From positions 1 through 6,175 of the forward strand of contig JAEZIE010000016.1 of assembly GCA_023416175.1 (NCBI GenBank): DNA of 6,175 nucleotides, in the 5' to 3' direction. The translations under genes and the position numbers were made by a program. Shown piece after piece: positions 1 to 6,175 of the stretch. Source of the stretch: Bacillota bacterium (GTDB lineage: Bacteria; Bacillota; Clostridia; Christensenellales; CAG-138). Within the stretch, counting starts at the first letter, position 1. The number at the start of each line of letters is the position of its first letter. The notes below the pieces were generated by a model, which was not told the origin of the DNA, did not search any database, and saw nothing but the letters and a program-made list of their open reading frames with translations.

Positions 1-386
1 CGGTTCGAAACGCGGTGATAAACGCCATGGAGAAAACGCGGGATAATACCGGCCTCAAGCTCAACATTGCGCTCAATTACGGCGCACAGGATGAACTGTT
101 GCGCGCCTGTAAAAACCTTGCAACAGCAGTAGGCCATGGGGATATCAGCCCTGGCGATATCGGCGCGAAAATGTTTGCAGATGCGCTTGATACCCACGGG
201 CTCCCACCGGTGGATTTGTTGATCAGAACCGGAGGGGACCAACGGCTTTCCAATTTCCTGCTGTATCAAGCCGCCTATGCGGAATTGATGTTTGTAGAGG
301 ACTACTGGCCGGATTTTTCGGATGAGCGCTATTTACATGCGCTGCGAGAGTTTTCGCAGAGAACGCGCCGGTTCGGCGGGCTCTAA
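1..386 (+). CDS. uppS: Undecaprenyl diphosphate synthase (cis-prenyltransferase), 3' part only
   Basis: Partial gene: the frame (first full codon at base 3) is open to the left edge, so the N-terminal half with the catalytic Asp is outside the window; the stop is TAA at 384-386. About 127 C-terminal residues of a family usually near 240-250 are visible. The enzyme adds isopentenyl units in cis to farnesyl diphosphate, giving the C55 carrier lipid of peptidoglycan synthesis. Recognition rests on the segment LNIALNYG (about 66-83), the diphosphate-binding motif DLLIRTGGDQRLSNF (210-254), AYAE, YWPDF and the terminal RRFGG. The conserved Arg, Arg, Ser and Glu of the active site are present. Two oddities: NYGGR of the family reads NYGAQ, and the Glu of RTGGE is Asp. 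The GTG at 15 is internal, not the start. cdsA follows after 16 nt. The family call is secure; frr would be expected just upstream, outside the window. Confidence 0.96.
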   Translation, partial: VRNAVINAMEKTRDNTGLKLNIALNYGAQDELLRACKNLATAVGHGDISPGDIGAKMFADALDTHGLPPVDLLIRTGGDQRLSNFLLYQAAYAELMFVEDYWPDFSDERYLHALREFSQRTRRFGGL

Positions 387-388
387 GA

Positions 389-395
389 AGGAAGG
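389..395 (+). promoter_or_regulatory. Ribosome binding site of cdsA
   Basis: AGGAAGG lies directly after the uppS stop and 7 nt before the ATG at 403. It decides the cdsA start, because the cdsA frame is open further upstream, with an ATG at 322 inside uppS that has no comparable site. A second ATG at 399 overlaps the region but is in another frame. Confidence 0.8.
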
Positions 396-402
396 TGCAT
401 GC

Positions 403-1200
403 ATGGCAAAACGTGTAATCGTTGGCCTTTTACTTTGCCTTATGGTCATTGCAATGCTGTTTTTGGGCAATACTGTGGAGGCGATTGTCTTTACGCTGGG
501 CGCTATTTTGGCGGTACATGAGTTGGAACAGGCAATCAAAAAAAGTGGATTTGCTCCGTTCATGGCCCCAGCTTATGCGTTTGCCGCGCTGTATGCCTTT
601 TTTGCATACCGTCTAACGCTAATGAGCCTTGCTATGCTATGGATAATCTGCATACTGGCAATCATCTGTGAGCGCATTCTTAATCAAAAGAGAAAGACGG
701 AAGAGACATTTCTTTCCCTTGGCGCGTTTGCCTATCCGCTGCCGCTGTTTGCGGTGCTGTTTTTGCTGGCAATCTCATTTGGAAGCGAACGCGGCATTTC
801 TGCGCTATTGCTTGCGTTTGCCTGCCCATTGGTGGGGGACTCATTTGCCTTCTTTATTGGAACATACTTTGGAAAACATAAGCTTTGCCCCGAAATCAGC
901 CCGAAAAAGACGGTGGAAGGCAGCATCGCTTCCGTGTTCGGCAGCATTGCCGGGGCGGTGGCGGTCTATTTCCTGCAGCCGCTTTGGGGCGTATCGCTTC
1001 CGATTTGGCCCATATTGGTCTTGGGGGCCGTTTGCGGCTTCTTAGGCCAAGTGGGGGACCTGTTTGCCTCCGTCATCAAACGCTGGGCCAACATCAAGGA
1101 TTTTGGCTCCATTTTCCCCGGCCACGGCGGAATGTTGGACCGCGTAGACAGCGTGCTTTTATGTGCGCCCGCGGTATATTTTTGTTTTTACCTTTTGTAA
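403..1200 (+). CDS. cdsA: Phosphatidate cytidylyltransferase (CDP-diacylglycerol synthase)
   Basis: 265-residue integral membrane enzyme that converts CTP and phosphatidic acid to CDP-diacylglycerol and diphosphate, the branch point to phosphatidylglycerol, cardiolipin and other phospholipids. The C-terminal region matches the complete family signature: S223-V-I-K-R, then K232-D233, then PGHGG (239-243), then D246-R-V-D249; these residues bind metals and nucleotide. A second conserved block, GDSFAFFIG (145-153) followed by SPKKTVEG (166-173), is also typical. Seven or so hydrophobic segments cover most of the protein, starting at residue 5, and the length is normal for the family. The start chosen is ATG 403, with AGGAAGG 7 nt upstream; an extension to ATG 322 would add 27 polar residues overlapping uppS and is unlikely. 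It lies 16 nt after uppS and 33 nt before dxr, presumably in the same transcript. Confidence 0.97.
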   Translation: MAKRVIVGLLLCLMVIAMLFLGNTVEAIVFTLGAILAVHELEQAIKKSGFAPFMAPAYAFAALYAFFAYRLTLMSLAMLWIICILAIICERILNQKRKTEETFLSLGAFAYPLPLFAVLFLLAISFGSERGISALLLAFACPLVGDSFAFFIGTYFGKHKLCPEISPKKTVEGSIASVFGSIAGAVAVYFLQPLWGVSLPIWPILVLGAVCGFLGQVGDLFASVIKRWANIKDFGSIFPGHGGMLDRVDSVLLCAPAVYFCFYLL

Positions 1201-1233
1201 GGGAGTTCACGGCAACTTAGCCGTACGGATAAT
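1199..1233 (+). promoter_or_regulatory. cdsA-dxr spacer with distant Shine-Dalgarno and small hairpin
   Basis: The strong purine tract AAGGGAG (1199-1205) overlaps the cdsA stop and is 28 nt from the dxr ATG at 1234, too far for normal use. Between them lies a perfect 5-bp inverted repeat, ACGGC (1209-1213) and GCCGT (1220-1224), with a 6-nt loop. If folded, the 16 nt hairpin would leave about 12 unpaired nt between the purine tract and ATG. The only nearer candidate is a weak GGAT at 1227-1230, 3 nt from the start. The pairing is seen directly; a role in translation is inferred and uncertain, since 5-bp stems arise often by chance. Confidence 0.35.
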
Positions 1234-2397
1234 ATGAAGAAAAATGTGGTTGTTTTAGGCAGCACCGGCTCGATCGGTACGCAGACGCTGGATGTTCTGA
1301 AGGCGCTGCCCGAGGATTTTTCGCTGCTTGCGCTTTCCGCAGGAAAAAACGCGGACCTTTTAGCAGAGCAGGCATGCGCCTTTTTGCCTAAATATGCCGG
1401 TATCGCCGATGAGAAGCTCGCGCATACGTTAAAAGAACGACTTCCCGCCGCCTGTAGGATCGAGGCGGGGGAAGGCGTGAACTGCGCGTTTGCGACATTG
1501 CCGGAAGCGGATATCATTGTCATCGGCATCAGCGGCATAGATGGTTTACCGCCGCTTCTTGCTGCGCTCAAGGCAGGCAAAACCGTGGCGCTTGCCAACA
1601 AGGAAAGCATCGTCTGCGGCAATCCGCTTGTAAAGGCTGCGCTTGCAGCTTACCACGGGGAGATCGTTCCGGTGGACAGCGAGCATTCCGCCATATTCCA
1701 ATGTTTACAAAGCGGCGCGATGGAAGAGGTGGAAACGCTCATCCTCACGGCTTCAGGCGGGCCGTTCCGCGGCTTTACGGAAGAACAATTAAAAAATGTC
1801 ACGCCGGAGCAGGCTTTAAAGCATCCGGTATGGCGTATGGGGGCGAAAATCACGATCGATTCCGCCACGCTCTTCAACAAAGGGCTGGAGGTTATTGAAG
1901 CGAGTTTTTTATATGGTTTACCAAATACTCAAATTTCCGTACTGATTCATCCACAATCTATCGTACATTCTATGGTAGAATACAAAGATGGAGCTTCCAT
2001 TGCGCAGCTTTCCGCGCCGGATATGCGCCTTGCCGTGCAATATGCCCTTAGCTACCCCAAGCGCCTGGATCGCCGCATTCCAAGGCTTAACCTTGCAAGC
2101 TTAGGCGCGCTGACGTTTGAGGACGGCAACAGCCATCCAGCCATCCGTTTGGCGCACACTGCGCTTACGGGTTCTGAAACGTTACCCATCGTCTACAATG
2201 CGGCGAACGAAGTAGCGGTGGAACTGTTTGTCACCCACAACATCGGGTTTTTGGATATCCGCCGGGCGGTGGAAGAAGCGCTGTCCCATGCTCCAGTGGG
2301 CAAGATCGCTTCGCTTGAGGATGTGCTGGAGGTGGACGCATATGCCCGCGGGTATGTGAGCATGCTCTTTAAACGGGACTTCCTGAAGAAAGGATGA
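1234..2397 (+). CDS. dxr: 1-deoxy-D-xylulose 5-phosphate reductoisomerase
   Basis: 387-residue cytosolic enzyme of the MEP isoprenoid pathway: NADPH-dependent rearrangement and reduction of DXP to 2-C-methyl-D-erythritol 4-phosphate, the step blocked by fosmidomycin. Visible motifs in order: the nucleotide-binding GSTGSIG (9-15); ANKES (121-125); VDSEHSA with metal ligands D148 and E150; LTASGGPFR; the active-site loop ending HPVWRMG (197-203); and SATLFNKGLE (210-219) with N215, K216 and the third metal ligand E219. NAANEVAV in the C-terminal part is also typical. Length is close to the usual 380-400, so the gene is intact. ATG 1234 is the first start codon after the in-frame cdsA stop and begins exactly where the family begins (MKKNVVVLG), although its adjacent Shine-Dalgarno is weak. 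Codons from 1903 to 1992 are strikingly AT-rich compared with the rest of the gene, while the protein remains normal. rseP starts 7 nt downstream. Confidence 0.99.
   Translation: MKKNVVVLGSTGSIGTQTLDVLKALPEDFSLLALSAGKNADLLAEQACAFLPKYAGIADEKLAHTLKERLPAACRIEAGEGVNCAFATLPEADIIVIGISGIDGLPPLLAALKAGKTVALANKESIVCGNPLVKAALAAYHGEIVPVDSEHSAIFQCLQSGAMEEVETLILTASGGPFRGFTEEQLKNVTPEQALKHPVWRMGAKITIDSATLFNKGLEVIEASFLYGLPNTQISVLIHPQSIVHSMVEYKDGASIAQLSAPDMRLAVQYALSYPKRLDRRIPRLNLASLGALTFEDGNSHPAIRLAHTALTGSETLPIVYNAANEVAVELFVTHNIGFLDIRRAVEEALSHAPVGKIASLEDVLEVDAYARGYVSMLFKRDFLKKG
2389..2394 (+). promoter_or_regulatory. Ribosome binding site of rseP (supports TTG start)
   Basis: AAAGGA overlaps the last codons of dxr and precedes the TTG at 2405 by 10 nt. 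There is no in-frame ATG until residue 22, just before the protease motif, which would delete the first membrane helix. The site therefore supports the TTG start and suggests translational coupling to dxr. Confidence 0.7.
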
Positions 2398-2404
2398 CGT
2401 CATT

Positions 2405-3439
2405 TTGGAAATTGTATCGCAAATACTGTCAATTTTAGCGGCGCTGCTGCTGCTGAGTATATTTGTCATGGTGCACGAGTATGGGCACTACAAAGTGGGC
2501 AAGCTCCTTGGCTTCGGCATTGTGGAGTTTGCCATCGGTATGGGGCCGAAAATATGGAGCAGAGAGAAAGACGGCACTTTATATGCCATCCGGGCGTTTC
2601 CCATTGGAGGTATGTGCCGTTTTTACGGGGAAGACGAAGAGATAAAGGATGGCAAAAGCTTCAATGCCCAAAAAACTTGGAAGCGATTCATGGTCATTCT
2701 GGCAGGGCCCATAATGAACATTGTGTTTGCGCTTGTATTCGCCATCATCGCTTTGACCGCTTACGGGGATTATGCGGCGGCTGTCAAGGAGATCCCAAAT
2801 ACATCTTCTCCCGCCTATGTTTCAGGCTTACGGCCGGGAGACGTCTTGTATGCAGTCAATGGCGAGCGTGTCAGATACAATAACGCGGTCAGCAAGATTA
2901 TAGCAGTCGAGGAAAACGAGGCAGTCATTACCGTACTGCGCAATGGCAAAGAGCTTAATTTTAACGTAGAGAACATCTACAACGAAGAAGCAGGGCGCAA
3001 CATTCTCGGCGTCAACATTGATTTTGTGCGGGTGCCATATACGTTTTTTGAGGCAATCGGCGGCTCGTTTACCTATGTGGGCTCATCGATTCAGGACATG
3101 TTTGGTTTCTTTCGTACCATGTTTACCCAAGGCGTTCAACTCGATGATGTCGCGGGGCCAGTTGGCACCATTGGAATCATCGGTTCCGCAGTACGGGTAG
3201 GGCTTGAAATGGTACTTCAACTGTCCGTGATGTTAAGTGTCAACCTTGCGGTTATCAACATGCTGCCTCTTCCCGCGCTGGATGGCGGAAGGCTTGCATT
3301 CCTTACCCTGGAAGGCATTCGGAGAAAACCTGTGCCTGAAAGAGTGGAAGGTATGGTCCACTTTGTCGGTATCATATTGCTGTTTGGGCTCATCATATTG
3401 CTCACTTTTAACGATATCAAGAGAATGATAGGGGGCTAG
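2405..3439 (+). CDS. rseP: RseP/RasP-type site-2 zinc metalloprotease
   Basis: 344-residue membrane protease of the S2P (M50) family that cuts substrates within the membrane; in related Bacillota (RasP) it completes cleavage of anti-sigma factors and clears signal-peptide remnants. The zinc site is visible: HEYGH with H24, E25 and H28 at the end of the first membrane helix, and the third ligand D293 in the motif NMLPLPALDGG. A second helix begins near residue 95 with GPIMN (101-105), a single PDZ domain covers about residues 130-200 (SGLRPGDVLYAVNG), a helix precedes the Asp motif, and a last helix (about 320-337) is followed by FNDIKRM. The length fits the one-PDZ form common in Clostridia; the E. 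coli protein has two PDZ domains. The start is TTG, supported by AAAGGA upstream and by the first helix. It sits 7 nt after dxr and 6 nt before ispG. The substrate is not indicated by the window. Confidence 0.97.
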   Translation: MEIVSQILSILAALLLLSIFVMVHEYGHYKVGKLLGFGIVEFAIGMGPKIWSREKDGTLYAIRAFPIGGMCRFYGEDEEIKDGKSFNAQKTWKRFMVILAGPIMNIVFALVFAIIALTAYGDYAAAVKEIPNTSSPAYVSGLRPGDVLYAVNGERVRYNNAVSKIIAVEENEAVITVLRNGKELNFNVENIYNEEAGRNILGVNIDFVRVPYTFFEAIGGSFTYVGSSIQDMFGFFRTMFTQGVQLDDVAGPVGTIGIIGSAVRVGLEMVLQLSVMLSVNLAVINMLPLPALDGGRLAFLTLEGIRRKPVPERVEGMVHFVGIILLFGLIILLTFNDIKRMIGG

Positions 3440-3445
3440 GCCGCC

Positions 3446-4495
3446 ATGACAAACACACGCCTCGTCATGGTCGGCGCGGTTCCTGTGGGAGCAGGTTCTC
3501 CAGTCACCATCCAATCCATGACCAATACGGATACCCGTGATATAGAGGCCACCACGGCGCAGATTTTAGCACTGGAGCAGGCGGGCTGTGAAATTGTCCG
3601 CGCTTCGGTCTACGATATGGCCTGCGCCAGGGCGTTTCAGGCAATCAAGGAACGTATCCATATCCCGCTGGTGGCGGATATCCATTTTGACCACAGGCTG
3701 GCCATCGCCGCTGCTGAACACGGCGCGGACAAGCTGCGCATCAACCCCGGCAACATCGGCGGGGAGGCCAAGGTACGTGAGCTTGTGGACTGTGCAAAAG
3801 CACATCGGGTTCCTATCCGCATAGGCGTCAACGCGGGCTCTCTGGAAAAGGACCTTCTGCAGCGCTATGGCGGCCCTAGGCCCGAGGCCATGGTGGAAAG
3901 CGCGATGCGCCATATCGCCATGCTGGAGCACGAAGGATTTTACGACACCATCGTATCCCTCAAGGCGTCGAATGTGCCGGATACGGTGAAAGCCTACCGC
4001 CTCATGCATGAGAAGGTGGACTATCCGCTGCACATTGGCGTAACGGAAGCGGGGTTGGGCGAGTACGCGCTTGTCAAATCCGCTATGGGCCTCGGCGCTC
4101 TGCTCTTAGACGGCATAGGTGATACGCTGCGCGTTTCCCTTACGGGAGATCCCGTTCAGGAAGTGACAGCTGCACAGCAGATATTGAGCGCCGCGGGCTT
4201 AAGAAGGGAAAAGCTTGAGATCATCAGCTGCCCTACCTGCGGGCGGTGCGGCGTGAATTTGGAGAACATCGTGCAGTCGCTGCGCGAGCGGTTGAAGGAA
4301 ATCAATACACCCCTCACGGTTGCCGTGATGGGTTGCGCGGTAAATGGCCCGGGGGAAGCAAAAGAGGCGGATATCGGCATCGCCTTTGGCGCGGGCAACG
4401 GCGTACTGTTTCAAAGAGGAGAAAAAATCGCATCCGGCACGGCGGAAGAAATGCTCGACCGGCTGGTGCAGGAAGCGAAAAATATGACCGAGTAG
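3446..4495 (+). CDS. ispG: 4-hydroxy-3-methylbut-2-enyl diphosphate synthase (IspG/GcpE)
   Basis: 349-residue cytosolic [4Fe-4S] enzyme of the MEP pathway, converting methylerythritol cyclodiphosphate to HMBPP by reductive ring opening, using flavodoxin or ferredoxin. The N-terminal TIM-barrel part shows QSMTNTDTRD, PLVADIHFD and KLRINPGNIG; the middle has RIGVNAGSLE and the GVTEAG segment. The C-terminal cluster domain has SCPTC (C262 and C265) and MGCAVNGPGE (C297 and E304), matching the three Cys and one Glu ligands known in the family; the C265 to C297 spacing equals that in the E. coli enzyme. C268 is an additional Cys three residues after C265, where Thr or Ser-Arg-Gln type sequences are usual. 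The protein is the compact two-domain bacterial form and complete. ATG 3446 comes 6 nt after the rseP stop; AGGGGG (3430-3435) is 10 nt upstream, implying coupling with rseP. Confidence 0.99.
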   Translation: MTNTRLVMVGAVPVGAGSPVTIQSMTNTDTRDIEATTAQILALEQAGCEIVRASVYDMACARAFQAIKERIHIPLVADIHFDHRLAIAAAEHGADKLRINPGNIGGEAKVRELVDCAKAHRVPIRIGVNAGSLEKDLLQRYGGPRPEAMVESAMRHIAMLEHEGFYDTIVSLKASNVPDTVKAYRLMHEKVDYPLHIGVTEAGLGEYALVKSAMGLGALLLDGIGDTLRVSLTGDPVQEVTAAQQILSAAGLRREKLEIISCPTCGRCGVNLENIVQSLRERLKEINTPLTVAVMGCAVNGPGEAKEADIGIAFGAGNGVLFQRGEKIASGTAEEMLDRLVQEAKNMTE

Positions 4496-4509
4496 TGTTC
4501 CTTTTGGTT

Positions 4510-4515
4510 GGAGGG
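4510..4515 (+). promoter_or_regulatory. Ribosome binding site of polC (decides TTG start)
   Basis: GGAGGG, the best Shine-Dalgarno of the window, is followed by 5 nt and TTG at 4521. No other start codon in the polC frame is near it. The ATG-less start explains why the gene is easily missed or started too late. An overlapping TTG at 4508 opens a different, short frame that shows no family resemblance. Confidence 0.8.
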
Positions 4516-4520
4516 TAAAT

Positions 4521-6175
4521 TTGAATACGGAGTTTACACAATTGCTGCTGCAGGCCGGGGAATGGGCCGCAGGGTTAACGCTTCAGCAGGCGAACTGGAA
4601 TCCCGCTACGCAATCGCTGCAAATACAATTTCATACCCAAATCGTACTGACAAACGAACAGCAAGCGGCGCTGCAGTCCATTCTTTCGGCGCACTTTGCC
4701 CCGTGCCACGTGGAGCTTACTATTAACAGCCCCACTGTTTTGCATGCGCCCGTGACGAATAACGAAAATGGTGGCGCAAAAGAAAAAGGCAGCCAGAAGC
4801 CCATAGTAGAAGAAGAGCAACTTCTCTTCGGAAAGCGCATTGCCCGCGCAGAACTCACAAAAATGGCGGATCTTCGTGACGATTCCGGCCGTGTGACGGT
4901 GGAAGGCCGCCTTATTTCCATGGAAAGCAAGAAGCTCAAAAACGGCGCGGACAAGCTTTTGCTGCTGTTCCATGTGACGGATTATACCAACACCATGCTG
5001 TTTAAGGTGTTTGCGTTTGATAAAGCCGCCGCCTCCCTCTTAAAATCCATGGAGGGAGTACAGAAGGCCAACGGTTATCTGCGCGTTCGCGGTCAGTGCG
5101 AGTACGACAATTTCTCGCGCGAACTTGTCATACAGGCACAGGATATCATGACGGCGCAGGGAAATGCCCGCCAAGACAAAGCAGAACAAAAGCGCGTGGA
5201 GCTGCACCTGCATACCCAGATGTCCGCCATGGACGCGCTGACCGGCGTAAAGGACGCCATACAGACCGCCGCTTCCTGGGGCCATAGCGCCATCGCCATT
5301 ACGGACCACGGCGTGGTGCAGGCGTTTCCGGACGCATATAAGGCGGGCGCAAAAAACAAAATCAAGATACTCTACGGCGTGGAGGGATATTTAAAGGCGG
5401 ATACCGCCGTGCTGCCGCTTGACCAAACCTACGTGGTGTTCGATATCGAAACCACTGGCTTGAAGGCTGAGCAGGGGCACATCTTGGAAATCGGCGCGGT
5501 CAAGGTGAAGGATGGGACGGTCATTGACCGCTTCAGCACGTTTGTCAACGCGGGCGTCACCATTCCGCAGAATATTGTTGAGCTCACCGGTATTACGGAA
5601 GATATGATACAGGGTGCGCCGCTCACAAGAGAAGCACTTACTCAGTTTTCCGCGTTTACACAGGGCTGTGTCCTTGTGGCCCACAACGCTTCGTTTGACG
5701 TTGGGTTTATCCGCACGCACGGGGAACGCTTTTCCATTTCATTTGACCAGCCGTATGCGGATACGCTGATGCTTTCGCGTTACCTACTCTGGGGCATGAA
5801 GAACCACAAGCTTAATACCATATGCGAATACCTTGGCGTACCTTTAGAGCACCATCACCGGGCGGTGGATGATGCCGAGGCGACCGCCGCGGTGTTCTTA
5901 AAGCTGATGGAGCGCATGCAGGGCATGGGTTTAGAGGAAATCCCGGTCTATACGAACCAAGAAGAGGAAGAAGGCAGGGGTAAACGTACAAAGCTCAACC
6001 ACGTCATCGTATTGGCTAGTACGCAGGCGGGCATGAAAAACCTCTACCGCCTGGTGAGTCACGCGCATATTGATTTCTTCCACAGCAAGCCGCAGATACC
6101 TAAGAGCCTATTGCGCATGTACCGCGAGGGGCTTCTCTTAGGCTCCGCCTGCGAACAGGGGGAACTCTACCAGGC
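4521..6175 (+). CDS. polC: DNA polymerase III alpha subunit, PolC type, 5' part only
   Basis: First 551 codons of the replicative polymerase of Bacillota; the frame is open to the right edge and the polymerase palm, fingers and C-terminal domains are outside. Domains in order: a small N-terminal domain (about 1-70); a polar linker; an OB fold (about 122-205, VEGRLISMESKKLKNG then FHVTDYTNTMLFKVF); a PHP domain starting with ELHLHTQMSAMD (H229, H231, D238) and ITDHG (261-264); an inserted proofreading 3'-5' exonuclease; and the second PHP part ending IPKSLL and GSACEQGEL. The exonuclease is the DEDDh type and looks intact: FDIETTG (D308, E310), HNASFD (D393), and HRAVDDAEA (H446, D451). The N-terminal region is shorter than in Bacillus subtilis PolC, whose exonuclease Asp lies over 100 residues further along. 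TTG 4521 is chosen for its strong GGAGGG site. polC lies 25 nt after ispG and probably shares its transcript. Confidence 0.98.
   Translation, partial: MNTEFTQLLLQAGEWAAGLTLQQANWNPATQSLQIQFHTQIVLTNEQQAALQSILSAHFAPCHVELTINSPTVLHAPVTNNENGGAKEKGSQKPIVEEEQLLFGKRIARAELTKMADLRDDSGRVTVEGRLISMESKKLKNGADKLLLLFHVTDYTNTMLFKVFAFDKAAASLLKSMEGVQKANGYLRVRGQCEYDNFSRELVIQAQDIMTAQGNARQDKAEQKRVELHLHTQMSAMDALTGVKDAIQTAASWGHSAIAITDHGVVQAFPDAYKAGAKNKIKILYGVEGYLKADTAVLPLDQTYVVFDIETTGLKAEQGHILEIGAVKVKDGTVIDRFSTFVNAGVTIPQNIVELTGITEDMIQGAPLTREALTQFSAFTQGCVLVAHNASFDVGFIRTHGERFSISFDQPYADTLMLSRYLLWGMKNHKLNTICEYLGVPLEHHHRAVDDAEATAAVFLKLMERMQGMGLEEIPVYTNQEEEEGRGKRTKLNHVIVLASTQAGMKNLYRLVSHAHIDFFHSKPQIPKSLLRMYREGLLLGSACEQGELYQ

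Noticed and set aside
322..402. Possible longer start for cdsA at ATG 322 inside uppS.
   Set aside because: The extra 27 residues are polar, lie over conserved uppS codons and have no ribosome binding site; ATG 403 has AGGAAGG at the right distance and starts at the first membrane helix.
1221..1228. Perfect palindrome CCGTACGG as a possible operator.
   Set aside because: Eight-base palindromes occur by chance every few hundred bases, and no second copy or regulator gene is present.
1206..1233. Promoter-like pair TTCACG and GATAAT, 16 nt apart, before dxr.
   Set aside because: Only 4 of 6 bases match at -35, and transcription would begin around the dxr start codon itself, leaving no leader. 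Most likely chance.
3566..4033. 155-codon open frame on the minus strand inside ispG.
   Set aside because: Shadow of a strongly conserved gene in biased-codon DNA; its protein has no recognisable domain and no ribosome binding site context.
4496..4520. Possible terminator or promoter between ispG and polC.
   Set aside because: The 25-nt gap has no inverted repeat and no -10/-35 pair; it holds just a T-rich run and the polC ribosome binding site.
4508..4726. Short + strand frame overlapping the polC start, as a possible small gene.
   Set aside because: It lies in another frame over the N-terminal codons of polC, its TTG start coincides with the ribosome binding site, and its product is low in conserved features.
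4575..4973. 132-codon open frame on the minus strand inside the 5' part of polC.
   Set aside because: The + strand frame encodes the PolC N-terminal and OB regions continuously; the antisense product is not recognisable.

Overview
The window is a stretch of housekeeping operon from a bacterium of the phylum Bacillota, most likely class Clostridia. Three things point there. A PolC-type replicative polymerase is present, which is a hallmark of the phylum. The gene order uppS-cdsA-dxr-rseP-ispG-polC is seen, and having ispG between rseP and polC is the clostridial arrangement (Bacillus has proS there). The non-ATG starts have strong Shine-Dalgarno sequences. Base composition is moderate, roughly half G+C or a little more by eye, so this is not a low-GC Clostridium; genus or family cannot be fixed from the window.

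All six genes are on the + strand and tightly packed, with gaps of 16, 33, 7, 6 and 25 nt. No terminator or convincing promoter lies between them, so they look like one transcription unit that enters from the left and continues to the right. Left to right: the 3' part of uppS (undecaprenyl diphosphate synthase); complete cdsA (CDP-diacylglycerol synthase); complete dxr (DXP reductoisomerase); complete rseP (site-2 intramembrane protease); complete ispG (HMBPP synthase); and the first 551 codons of polC. No intergenic stretch approaches 300 bases, and no tRNA, rRNA, mobile element, CRISPR array or long repeat was seen.

The genes share an envelope-building theme. Dxr and IspG are two steps of the MEP pathway, which makes isopentenyl diphosphate. 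UppS uses that product to make the lipid carrier for cell-wall synthesis. CdsA makes the precursor of the anionic phospholipids, and RseP typically cleaves membrane-bound anti-sigma factors in envelope-stress signalling. PolC couples the group to chromosome replication.

No new biological system was found. The points worth a second look are small: a sharply AT-rich patch with foreign-looking codon use inside dxr, a possible hairpin that would bring a distant Shine-Dalgarno close to the dxr start, a PolC that appears to lack one of its two N-terminal domains, substitutions in two conserved UppS motifs, and an extra cysteine beside the IspG iron-sulfur ligands.
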